The notes beneath the pieces were generated by a model, which was not told where the DNA came from, searched no databases, and was given only the letters and a program-made list of their open reading frames with translations. Below, one piece after another: positions 44,640 through 52,114 of a stretch of DNA of 64,000 bases (its first letter is position 1; the number at the start of each line of letters is the position of its first letter). The translations under genes were made by a program, and so were the position numbers. Location of the stretch: the NCBI GenBank assembly GCA_963824645.1, contig CAWGQC010000004.1, forward strand, positions 310,001-374,000, written 5' to 3'. The stretch comes from Bog-756 sp963824645 (GTDB lineage Bacteria; Actinomycetota; Acidimicrobiia; Acidimicrobiales; RAAP-2).

Positions 44640-46073
44640 TTGAGAGCGAACGACGCAATGGGGCCAAGCAGACAACGACCGGACGACACGCACTCTTTGG
44701 TCCGTGTTCTTGAACAATTGCGCACGGCCGGCTCCCACCCGATCGTCAGGGAGTTCCCCGAAGGAGCGGTGATCGTCTTCGATCGAGAATTTCGCTATCT
44801 GTGCGCCGGAGGTCGAGGACTGTCGACGGTTGGGCTGACCCGCGAGATGATCGAAAACAAGACGATCCACGAAGTTTTTCCTCCTGAAGTAGCGACCATC
44901 CTCGAGCGCTGCTACACCGGGATTCTGGCTGGCGAGGAGGTCACCGTGGAGATCCCGTTCGGCGAGCGAACCTTCCTGCATCGAGTTTCGCCTCTGACGG
45001 ACACCAACGGAACGGTCCTCGCCGGCATCGGCTTCGCGCTCGACGTGAGCCAGGCCCGCGACGCGGAACGTGCGCTTCGAGCGTCCGAGGACCATCTCCG
45101 CGAGGAACAGCGACGGTTGCAGGATGCGGAGGCAATCGGACATTCCGGATCGTGGGAGTGGAATGCGGCGACCGATGCGATCACTTGGTCTGATGGCCTT
45201 TTTGCATTGCACGACCTGGATCCCATTGAGTTCCCCGGCGGCTATAACCAGGCCGCGGCCCGAGTCCACCAGGATGACCGACCCATTGTCGACGCGGCCA
45301 TGGAAGCCTGCCGGCGGAGCGACGCGCCGGTCCGTTTTCGCTACCGGGTGGCCCGCGTTGGAGATGGTGCGTTGCGCTGGTTCGACTCCCACGCCCGTGG
45401 TGTGTTCAAAGACGGTGTGCTCGTGCGGAGGGTGGGGGCGGTGGCCGACATCACCGACATCGTCTTGGCTCAGGAGCAGCTCTCCCACGACGCGTTGCAC
45501 GACAGCCTCACCGGGCTTCCCAATCGGGCGCTGCTGCTCGATCGACTGGACGCCTCCATGGCCCGGTCCGAACGCCAAGCGCGTGAGATCGCCGTCCTTT
45601 TCTGTGACCTCGACGGCTTCAAAAACGTCAACGACTCTGCTGGCCATGCTGCCGGAGACGCGGTGCTGATCGAGACCGCCCGCCGCCTCCGTGAGGCCGT
45701 CCGCGAGGGCGACACGGTTGCTCGGGTCGGCGGTGACGAGTTCGTGGTCATTGTCGAGCCGTGGACCCGAAGCGAGAGCGGCAATGCATCGGGTGTCCTA
45801 AGCGGGACCTCGCCTGGCGACCGGCTCGTGGCCCTTGGTGTGGCGGACCGTATCGTGAACGACCTCCATGATCCGATTGAGTTCCAAGGGGTCGAGCATG
45901 AGGTCACCGTGAGCGTCGGGGTGACCTATCCGTCCCTCGCAGAATTGGGCGGCGGAACCGCTCTCACCGCCGCCGCCGTCTTAGCTGAGGCGGACGCGGC
46001 GATGTATCGAGCTAAGCGGCTGGGCAAGGATCGCTTCGAGATTTTCGCCGAGCGGGTCGGCAACGCCCTTTGA
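44640..46073 (+). CDS. PAS-PAS-GGDEF diguanylate cyclase
   Basis: A 477-residue soluble c-di-GMP synthase. Two PAS-like domains: the first around FPEGAVIVFDREFRYLCAGG to VSPLTDTNGTVLAGIGFALD, the second around GHSGSWEWNAATDAITWSDG to FRYRVARVGDGALRWFDSHA. The GGDEF domain begins HDSLTGLPNRALLLDRLD and contains FCDLDGFKNVNDSAGHAAGD and RVGGDEFVV with an intact active site. An RxxD I-site (REGD) lies five residues before GGDEF, so product inhibition is expected. No EAL domain. TTG is used with GGAG upstream; an ATG 18 nt later is possible. Confidence 0.93.
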   Translation: MRANDAMGPSRQRPDDTHSLVRVLEQLRTAGSHPIVREFPEGAVIVFDREFRYLCAGGRGLSTVGLTREMIENKTIHEVFPPEVATILERCYTGILAGEEVTVEIPFGERTFLHRVSPLTDTNGTVLAGIGFALDVSQARDAERALRASEDHLREEQRRLQDAEAIGHSGSWEWNAATDAITWSDGLFALHDLDPIEFPGGYNQAAARVHQDDRPIVDAAMEACRRSDAPVRFRYRVARVGDGALRWFDSHARGVFKDGVLVRRVGAVADITDIVLAQEQLSHDALHDSLTGLPNRALLLDRLDASMARSERQAREIAVLFCDLDGFKNVNDSAGHAAGDAVLIETARRLREAVREGDTVARVGGDEFVVIVEPWTRSESGNASGVLSGTSPGDRLVALGVADRIVNDLHDPIEFQGVEHEVTVSVGVTYPSLAELGGGTALTAAAVLAEADAAMYRAKRLGKDRFEIFAERVGNAL

Positions 46074-46149
46074 TCCACTTTCGGCGCCTGACCAGCGTGT
46101 GGCTGCGCGTCAGAGGGCGGACCAGGAGGGCCACCTCGCTCCGGCCCTG

Positions 46150-46260
46150 TGTTGTTTGTTTTTAGAAATTGGCATATTTATCGGCTCTACCCGATATAGG
46201 TGACAAGGCTATATCGGTTGCAAGCGGTAAAAGTGCACATTTTTCAAAATTGGAAAGCCC
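46150..46260. other. AT-rich island with palindromes; possible IS/transposon end remnant
   Basis: A compact AT-rich block in a high-GC context. CCGATATAG (46191-46199) and CTATATCGG (46209-46217) form a perfect 9-bp dyad; TATCGG (46179-46184) with CCGATA (46191-46196) is a second, overlapping dyad. Runs such as GTTTTTAG and CATTTTTCAAAATTGG flank them. No transposase is present. It may be the end of a lost mobile element, a foreign insertion, or an unusual regulatory region. Confidence 0.45.
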
Positions 46261-46371
46261 GAGTCCCCACCTGCAAGTCGCCTCCTCCGTCCGCCCACCC
46301 CTGACGGTCCACCTCCGAACCCGAACGGAAAGGGGAGCCTTCCATCCCTTGAAGTCGAGGACCGGCAGTGA

Positions 46372-47280
46372 TCAGCTCCGCAGCGAGGTGACGTCGAAGT
46401 CGCGCACCGGGTCGTCGAGGGGGAGCACCACCATCGGGTTCAGCTTGCGGTGCTTATCCGCGACCAGCCGCACGGCCGTCCCGTAGGCGGTGAAGGCTAC
46501 GGCGTGGCGGGCGAAGGCCATCGGGCCCTCGCTGACCTTGACCTCCACCACACCGGTTCCGGCCATCCCGAGGGCCGACTCCTGCATGCGTGCCATGGCC
46601 GACTCCCGAGCCGAGTAGATGGCCTCGGTGAAGTTGGTCAGTTCCACGTTCTGGGAGCTCTGCTTGAGTGCGGTGCCGGCCGACCGGCGCGGGGCGTAGA
46701 CGAAGCTGGCGCCTACCGCCAGGCCGAGCGGGGCCCAACCGGCCGCCGTCAGGAGGGAGAAATCGCGCCCGCTCAGATCGGAGACGAACACCGACGCCGG
46801 GGCCATCCGTTTGGCCCCCACCGGCCGGACGGCCGTCCCCACCAGGGTCACGTCGACGTGGTAGCGGTGGACATCGGCTTCGACGTGCACGCCGACCACG
46901 CCGTGGCCGCCAGCTTTGGCGCACTCACCGTGGATGCGGACCGTGGCGGCGGCAAAGGAGTTGGCGTAGGCCACCGAGGCGTAGCTGATCTCGCCCTGTC
47001 CCCAGTTCCACACGCCCACCGGCACCGAGTGCACCGAAGCACCGCAGACCAATTCGACCGGTTCCCACCCCACGGAGTGCAAGGTGAGCTCCTCGTCGAT
47101 GGAGAGGTCCGATGTCATCGAGGCCCCTCCGGCACCCGACGACGGGGCAGTGGCCCGACCTCCGGCCAGCACGGTCGCCGCCTGCAGCATCTCCTTACGG
47201 ACGTCGATGGCGTCGTCGGCGTCGGGGGCGTCGGCGGCGTCGGGGGTGGCCTCGCTGTCGCCGAGAGGACCGACGGTCAT
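46372..47280 (-). CDS. Two-domain YbjQ-like protein C
   Basis: A 302-residue protein with an acidic N-terminal tail (DAADAPDADDAIDVRKE) and two tandem YbjQ-like domains. Domain 1 starts at DLSIDEELTLHSVGWEPVEL and includes GGHGVVGVHVEADVHRYHVD. Domain 2 starts at VFVSDLSGRDFSLLTAAGWA and includes NFTEAIYSARESAMARMQES and GTGVVEVKVS. YbjQ proteins form pentameric rings and are loosely called heavy-metal-binding; no metal cysteines or obvious catalytic residues are visible. It overlaps the preceding gene by 4 nt (ATGA) and is last of four coupled genes. Confidence 0.8.
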   Translation of the reverse strand: MTVGPLGDSEATPDAADAPDADDAIDVRKEMLQAATVLAGGRATAPSSGAGGASMTSDLSIDEELTLHSVGWEPVELVCGASVHSVPVGVWNWGQGEISYASVAYANSFAAATVRIHGECAKAGGHGVVGVHVEADVHRYHVDVTLVGTAVRPVGAKRMAPASVFVSDLSGRDFSLLTAAGWAPLGLAVGASFVYAPRRSAGTALKQSSQNVELTNFTEAIYSARESAMARMQESALGMAGTGVVEVKVSEGPMAFARHAVAFTAYGTAVRLVADKHRKLNPMVVLPLDDPVRDFDVTSLRS

Positions 47281-48185
47281 CCCACCCGCACCGTCGGTCG
47301 GGGCGGTGCCACCGGATCGAACGGCTTGAACCGCCGGACCCGGTTGCCTCGCAGGCTGCACTGGAGCTCGGCGTCGCCCTCGCCCAGCTCGCGTTCGTTC
47401 ACGGCCATGGCCGCGCCGTGCAGTGAGTCGTGGCCCAACTGGGCCCGTACGTGCTCGCGGGCGATACGGCGCACGGCCATCTGGGCTTTGGCCGTCTGGT
47501 CGATCTCGACGGTGGCCGCCTGTCGGACCCACCCCGGGTTGGTCCCTTCGGTCAGAGAGGCGGTGATGCAGTTGGCCCATACCCGTACTGACGCCACCGC
47601 GGCGGCGATGGAGACCGGCGCGTACCCTGCTTCGATCAACTTGGCCAGCCGTTGTCCGGCCAGATAGGTGGTCCAGGGGCCTTCGGCCGGCGGTGCACCC
47701 CCGTCGACCATCACCGCCGTGCCCTGGACCCGGAACTCGAGGACCCCCTCGCCGGCCAGGGGCTCGGTGGTGTCGACCACTCCGACCACGCCGTGGGCGC
47801 CGGCGGCCGTCGCTTCTTCCACCATCCGCTGGTAGGCCGAGGTGAAGCCCTGGCGCCAGGCCTCCTCTACCCAGGACTGCTCGTAGTTCTGCCCCCACGA
47901 GCGGTGCTCGGCCGACACCATGCCGTGCGGGCACTGCCAGCTCTCCGAGTAGCCGCGTCCCTGCACCGGTGCGCCGAAGGTGCTGTAGGGCGAGCCCATC
48001 CCGTACCACCGCCACTGCATGACGCAGTACCCCTGGACGAAGCCGACCGGTTGGAGACCCATCTGCAGGCAGGCGGCGAAGTCGGGGACGGTCAGCCCCG
48101 AGGTGAAGGCACCTTCGGCGAATCGGCGACCGGCCGCCTCGGGCAGATCGGGCCGATCGGGCCGATCAGGCGGCGCCGTGGCCAT
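47277..48185 (-). CDS. Two-domain YbjQ-like protein B (divergent)
   Basis: A 302-residue protein with two YbjQ-like domains that have drifted more than those of its neighbours. Domain 1: AFTSGLTVPDFAACLQMGLQ, PVGFVQGYCVMQW, a Tyr/Gly-rich insert with WQCPHGMVSAEHRSWGQNYE, and AGAHGVVGVVDTTEPL. Domain 2: TTYLAGQRLAKLIEAGYAPV, SVRVWANCITASL and QMAVRRIAREHVRAQL. The ATG overlaps the upstream stop by one base (TGATG). The conserved GVVGV core appears once; the second domain has lost it, so this protein may be structural or regulatory in a mixed ring. Confidence 0.75.
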   Translation of the reverse strand: MATAPPDRPDRPDLPEAAGRRFAEGAFTSGLTVPDFAACLQMGLQPVGFVQGYCVMQWRWYGMGSPYSTFGAPVQGRGYSESWQCPHGMVSAEHRSWGQNYEQSWVEEAWRQGFTSAYQRMVEEATAAGAHGVVGVVDTTEPLAGEGVLEFRVQGTAVMVDGGAPPAEGPWTTYLAGQRLAKLIEAGYAPVSIAAAVASVRVWANCITASLTEGTNPGWVRQAATVEIDQTAKAQMAVRRIAREHVRAQLGHDSLHGAAMAVNERELGEGDAELQCSLRGNRVRRFKPFDPVAPPRPTVRVG

Positions 48186-48982
48186 CAGTTGTCGAGGGAG
48201 ATGATGGTGGTGGGCCGGGGCAGGGTGACCGTCTCGGAGGTCTTGCCCACGGCCGTTCCCAACGAGAGGAACTCGATGGTGTGACTGCCCCACTGGTGGG
48301 ACTTCTCCTCCAGTCGCACGCCGACGATGCCCGAGGCACCCAGTTGGTTGGCTTCGTCCTGCATCCGGGTCATGGCCAACTCGCGGGCCTCGTACAGCGC
48401 CTGGGTGAAGTTGGGCAGCTCCACGTTCTGTCCGGCCGATCCCAGGGTCTGGCCCAGGCCCCGATGGGCGATGTGGTAGACGCAGGTCCCCATGACCAGG
48501 CCGAGGGGAACGTGTCCGGTCTGCATCAGGGTCCAGAAATCCTGGCCGGACAAGTCGGAGGTGAAGGGCTTGCCCAGCTTGTTGAGGTAGGAGACCCCGT
48601 TCTCGGCCTTGACGGCGGTGCCCACGGCGATGAACTCCGCCGCGTCCTTGCCCCACTCGTAGTAGTTGACGTCGAGGCGCACCCCCACCACCCCGTCGGC
48701 CTTGAGCTCGGCCGCCTCTTCTTCCATGCGGGTCATGGCTAGTTCTCGGGCCTCGTACATTGCCCCGGTGAGCTTGTCCATCTCCTGGCTCTGCCGCCAC
48801 TTCCGGGTCTGGATCCCGGTGTGGTAGATCGACGACCCCATCACCAGCCCCAGGGGATGGAACCCGACCTCTTTGATCAACAGGAACTCGTTGACCGACA
48901 GGTCGGAGGTGAACAGCCCCTGTTCGAGCTCCTCGAGGCGGTGGCCGGCCCCGGCGGGTAGGTCCTGGGGCGGGTCGCTCAT
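48185..48982 (-). CDS. Two-domain YbjQ-like protein A
   Basis: A 265-residue protein with two clearly homologous YbjQ-like domains. Repeat 1: LFTSDLSVNEFLLIKEVGFH, PLGLVMGSSIYHTG, YEARELAMTRMEEEAAEL, DGVVGVRLDVNYYEWG. Repeat 2: FTSDLSGQDFWTLMQTGHVP, LGLVMGTCVYHIAH, YEARELAMTRMQDEANQL, SGIVGVRLEEKSHQWG. The repeats align almost residue for residue, so an internal duplication is certain. It starts within the stop of the 133-aa gene (ATGA). It is the least diverged of the three, and may represent the ancestral form of the operon. Confidence 0.85.
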   Translation of the reverse strand: MSDPPQDLPAGAGHRLEELEQGLFTSDLSVNEFLLIKEVGFHPLGLVMGSSIYHTGIQTRKWRQSQEMDKLTGAMYEARELAMTRMEEEAAELKADGVVGVRLDVNYYEWGKDAAEFIAVGTAVKAENGVSYLNKLGKPFTSDLSGQDFWTLMQTGHVPLGLVMGTCVYHIAHRGLGQTLGSAGQNVELPNFTQALYEARELAMTRMQDEANQLGASGIVGVRLEEKSHQWGSHTIEFLSLGTAVGKTSETVTLPRPTTIISLDN

Positions 48983-49380
48983 CCGTTGCCTCCGATGACT
49001 ATGTTCTCGAGTGCCTGTCGAACCGTCTGACTCCGTGCCGCTTCCGCTTTCAGAGCGATCAGCAGGCGCTCGAGCCAGGCGTCGGCACCCACCTTCTCGC
49101 TACGGATACGGATTCCTCCCGACGAGTGACCTACGGCACAACGGAGCGTGTCTCCGTCGACCTCGGCGTCGAACTGGTCGTCGTCCAGGTTGATCCGGAT
49201 CGAGCGGATCTGGTCGGATCGCCGGAAGCGACCACCGGCCCGGGTCACCTGCAGACGGGACCCGAGGGCCTCGCCCAGCTGATCGGCCAACATCTTGACC
49301 AGGATGTGGACGTCGCCGGTGTCGGCCCGGAGTGACGCTGCCGCCAGCTCCAGGTCCATCGAGTCGTCACCACCAGCCAC
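48979..49380 (-). CDS. Conserved hypothetical protein, first gene of the YbjQ operon
   Basis: A 133-residue protein without recognised domain. The N-terminal helix DTGDVHILVKMLADQLGEAL leads into a beta-rich middle (SIRINLDDDQFDAEVDGDTL, RCAVGHSSGGIRIRSEKVGA) and a C-terminal helix pair (DAWLERLLIALKAEAARSQT). GTG is used since TAGGGT lies exactly 6 nt upstream (leaderless). It is translationally coupled to the first YbjQ-like gene, so it very likely works with those proteins, perhaps as an adaptor or cargo. Confidence 0.75.
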   Translation of the reverse strand: MAGGDDSMDLELAAASLRADTGDVHILVKMLADQLGEALGSRLQVTRAGGRFRRSDQIRSIRINLDDDQFDAEVDGDTLRCAVGHSSGGIRIRSEKVGADAWLERLLIALKAEAARSQTVRQALENIVIGGNG

Positions 49381-49492
49381 AGTCGAACCCTAGTGGTCGG
49401 TGCGTCGGAAAGGCACTGCGCCGTGGTCGCCCGGCCACGCCGGCCGTCGATCGGTACCACCGGTCGCGAATTGTCCCGGCTAACGTCGGGCC
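49381..49492. promoter_or_regulatory. Divergent leaderless promoters: YbjQ operon and PIG-V-like gene
   Basis: Leftward TAGGGT (49392-49387), 6 nt before the GTG of the operon. Rightward TAACGT (49481-49486), 6 nt before the GTG of the membrane glycosyltransferase. The -10 boxes are about 90 bp apart, so the promoters need not interfere. Confidence 0.6.
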
Positions 49493-50695
49493 GTGCTCGA
49501 CCGATCGGCGGCTCACCGTCGGCAGACCCTGGCCCGGCGGACCTGGGCCGTGGCCCAGCGGCCGCTGCTGGTGGCCGTGAGCGTGACGGTCGTCCTGCGG
49601 GTGGGGACCACACTGGTCGCCCTGGTCAGCGCCTACGGGGTTGTCTTCCCCCATGTCGTGGCCCGGCATCCTGGTGTGTTGGCCAGCGTCTGGGACCAGT
49701 GGGACACCCAGTTCTACAGCACCATCGCCCAGCACGGTTACGTGGCCAGTCGGGGCCCCCTCCGGGCCCTGGCCGTCTTCGGGCCCACCTATCCCTATGC
49801 GATGAAGGTGGTCCGCCATCTGACGGGGACCAACTGGCTGTGGGCGGCTCAGATCGTGAGCTTCCTGGCCACCATCGTGGGTATTGCCGGCCTGATCCTC
49901 CTGTGTGATCGCGATCAGGATGTGCGGACCTCCAATGCCGCCGTGATGGCGCTGGTGTCGTTCCCAACCGCCTTTTTCCTGTTGGCCGGGTACCCCGAAT
50001 CGTTGGCGCTGGTCTTCGTGGTCGGTGCCTTCCTGGCCGCCCGGCGCCGTCACTGGTTGATCGCCGGACTGTCGGCCATGTTGGCGGCCATGACCGTCTA
50101 TTACCTGGTGGTCATCCTGGTCGCCCTGTTGGTCGAGTACTGGCAGTCACGGCCCTCCGACCAGGGGTGGTTCGAAGACTGGCGACACGACCTGATCCGG
50201 CCGGCCGCCGTGGTGGTGCCCTCGGCTGTCTTCTTCGCCGTCTGGATGGTGGTCAACAACCATCTCTACGGTGACCCACTGGAGTTCATCCACGCCCAGC
50301 AGTTGTGGGGCCGCCATTTCGCCTACCCGTGGACCCTCTTCCACCAGACGGCCAGCATCCTCATCCACCTCCAGTTCCTCGACACCGGCGTGGCCTCGTT
50401 CATGGAGCTGTTCGACGCCGTGACCCTGGTCCTGTTGGCGGTCATGGCCGTCTACGTCTTCCTCAAGGTGCGGCGCTCGTACGGCGTTCTGCTCGGCGTC
50501 AGCTGGTTGCTCTACTGCTGCCAGTCGATCCTCAAGAGCGAGACCCGCGAGGTTCTGGTTCTCTTCCCGCTCTTCATGGGCCTGGGTCGGTGGGTGGCCG
50601 GTCACCCGTGGCGGGAGCGGTTGGTTCTGGCCTGCTTCCTGCCGTCGGCCTACTTCCTCATCGAGCGATTCGCCACCGACAAGTTTGCCGGGTGA
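49493..50695 (+). CDS. PIG-V-like polytopic mannosyltransferase candidate
   Basis: A 400-residue membrane protein with about 8-10 helices. The first helix (LLVAVSVTVVLRVGTTLVAL) is followed by an extracytoplasmic loop with VWDQWDTQFYSTIAQHGYVA, the acidic W-D-x-Y-x-x-I-A-x-x-G-Y type motif of GT-C/PIG-V enzymes, and PTYPYAMKVVRHLTG. FFLLAGYPESLALVFVVGAF matches the second family motif. The enzyme would move a sugar, probably mannose, from a polyprenyl-phosphate donor onto a lipid or glycan. No other glycan gene is adjacent. Confidence 0.8.
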   Translation: MLDRSAAHRRQTLARRTWAVAQRPLLVAVSVTVVLRVGTTLVALVSAYGVVFPHVVARHPGVLASVWDQWDTQFYSTIAQHGYVASRGPLRALAVFGPTYPYAMKVVRHLTGTNWLWAAQIVSFLATIVGIAGLILLCDRDQDVRTSNAAVMALVSFPTAFFLLAGYPESLALVFVVGAFLAARRRHWLIAGLSAMLAAMTVYYLVVILVALLVEYWQSRPSDQGWFEDWRHDLIRPAAVVVPSAVFFAVWMVVNNHLYGDPLEFIHAQQLWGRHFAYPWTLFHQTASILIHLQFLDTGVASFMELFDAVTLVLLAVMAVYVFLKVRRSYGVLLGVSWLLYCCQSILKSETREVLVLFPLFMGLGRWVAGHPWRERLVLACFLPSAYFLIERFATDKFAG

Positions 50696-50717
50696 GGGTC
50701 GGCCCTTCCCAACCAAC

Positions 50718-50803
50718 CGGTGGGCTCAGCGCCCCCCACCGGTGGGCTCAGCGCCCCCCACCGGTGGGCTCAGCGCCCCCCACCGGTGGGCTCAGTGCAC
50801 CCG
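50718..50803. repeat. 22-bp tandem repeat of self-complementary units (terminator array)
   Basis: Three exact copies and one diverged partial copy of CGGTGGGCTCAGCGCCCCCC plus AC. Each unit carries GGTGGG and, across the unit border, CCCACC, so successive hairpins can form. It lies between the convergent PIG-V-like and SsuD-like genes, and the last, altered copy runs into the end of the SsuD-like coding sequence. It probably arose by duplication of one terminator. Confidence 0.92.
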
Positions 50804-51976
50804 GGCGGTGTCGCGCTTGTCGGCCCCCTCCCGCACCAGGGGTAGGAGCTTCTCGCCGAATTCGACGGCGTCGGGCAGGGGATCGAATCCCTTGAGCAAC
50901 AGCGTGGTGATGCCGAGGTCGTAGTAGCGGAGCATGGCTTCGGCCACCTGCTCGGGCGTACCCACCAGGGCGGTGGAGTTGCCGGCCGCCCCGGTCAGGT
51001 TGGCCACCTTCATCCACAACCGCTCGTCGTATACATCCTGGCCGGCTGACATCTCGATGAGCCGCTTGCGGCCGACCGAGGTGGTGCCCCCGGTGTTGCG
51101 GTCCACCGAGAAAGTGGCGTTCTTCGAGCCACCCAGACCGGTGTAGGTGTCCTGGTGTCCGGCCATCCGCTCTTTGGCCAGGGCGATGCGGGCGGCCGTC
51201 TCCTCGGCGATCCATTCGGCCTTCTCCCACGCCTCCTGCTCGGTGTCAGCGATGATGGGACGAAGGGACAGGCTGTAGCGCAGGGTCCGTCCGGCCGCCG
51301 CCGCCGCCTGTTGGATGGTCTCCATGCGGTCGGCCACCGCTTGGCGCGGCTCCCCCCAGAAAGCGTAGACATCGGCCTGCGCCGCCCCGACGCCGATGGC
51401 CGGGGGTGAGGCGCCGGCGAAGTAGAGAGGTATGCCTCCCGGGGTGACCGGCTTGACCGAGCTGAACGCCCCCTCGTAGCGGAAGAATTCCCCTTCGAAG
51501 TCGAACGGGCTGTCCTCGGACCAGATGCGGCGCAGGATGGACATGACCTCACCGGTGCGGGCGTAGCGCGCATCGTGGGGCACGAAGTCACCTTCGCGGC
51601 GCTGGTCGGCTTCGTCCCCGCCGGTGATGAAGTGGATGGCGATCCGGCCGCCCCCGGTCAGGTGGTCCATGGTGGCCGCCATCCGGGCCAGCACCACCGG
51701 TTGGACGAAGCCCGGCCGGTGGGCCACCAGCACCTTCAGGTGGCGGGTGCAGTCGAGGACACTGGCCGCTACCGCCCAGCCCTCGGGGCTCACGGCCCCG
51801 TACCCGATGAGGACCCGGTCGAACCCACCGTCGTCGTGAGCGCGGGCGATGGCGGTCAGGTAGCCGGGATCCACCACCGGACCGTCCATCCAGTCGACCA
51901 CCGGACCATCGACCAAGGGACCCTTGATCTCCGATGCGTCCCTGGTGCCCACCATTCCGATTATCTCGACCGGCAT
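50792..51976 (-). CDS. SsuD-like FMNH2-dependent alkanesulfonate-type monooxygenase (LLM class)
   Basis: A 394-residue luciferase-like flavin monooxygenase. SsuD-like features: HRPGFVQPVVLARMAATMDH, GGRIAIHFITGGDEADQRRE, the HDARYARTGEVMSILRRIWS region, FDFEGEFFRYEGAFSSVKPV, IPLYFAGASPPAI and DVYAFWGEPRQAVADRMETI. Family members cleave sulfonates or sulfones to sulfite and an aldehyde with FMNH2 and oxygen. GGAAGGAAG lies before the ATG. It is divergent from an ATP-grasp/MetA-like/MetY-like operon, with a dyad in the 138-bp gap. The sulfur link with MetY is suggestive; the substrate is unknown. Confidence 0.88.
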   Translation of the reverse strand: MPVEIIGMVGTRDASEIKGPLVDGPVVDWMDGPVVDPGYLTAIARAHDDGGFDRVLIGYGAVSPEGWAVAASVLDCTRHLKVLVAHRPGFVQPVVLARMAATMDHLTGGGRIAIHFITGGDEADQRREGDFVPHDARYARTGEVMSILRRIWSEDSPFDFEGEFFRYEGAFSSVKPVTPGGIPLYFAGASPPAIGVGAAQADVYAFWGEPRQAVADRMETIQQAAAAAGRTLRYSLSLRPIIADTEQEAWEKAEWIAEETAARIALAKERMAGHQDTYTGLGGSKNATFSVDRNTGGTTSVGRKRLIEMSAGQDVYDERLWMKVANLTGAAGNSTALVGTPEQVAEAMLRYYDLGITTLLLKGFDPLPDAVEFGEKLLPLVREGADKRDTARVH

Positions 51977-52093
51977 GCCCCTACTTCCTTCCACCTGTGT
52001 CAGTCCGGCTCGTGTCGGATGTGAAGGTCGTGTAGGTGCGGCCCACACTCCCGCCACCAGCCGATTTGCCACCCATCCTGGGGTGAAGACCCA

Positions 52094-52114
52094 GTTAGAC
52101 GCTAACATCTGTGT
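52094..52114. promoter_or_regulatory. Dyad GTTAG-ACG-CTAAC and leaderless -10 of the ATP-grasp operon
   Basis: A perfect 5-bp inverted repeat (52094-52098 and 52102-52106) overlaps TAACAT (52103-52108), which lies 6 nt before the GTG of the ATP-grasp gene. A repressor bound here would block that promoter and might also affect the divergent monooxygenase. No regulator gene is adjacent. Confidence 0.5.

Noticed and set aside
44114..44725. Proline/arginine dipeptide-repeat proteins on the minus strand
   Set aside because: All three frames are open only because the (GGGTTC)5 repeat contains no stop codons; two of the frames have no protein-like character.
50718..50803. CRISPR-like array from the 22-bp tandem repeat
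   Set aside because: Units are directly adjacent with no unique spacers, and no cas genes are present.
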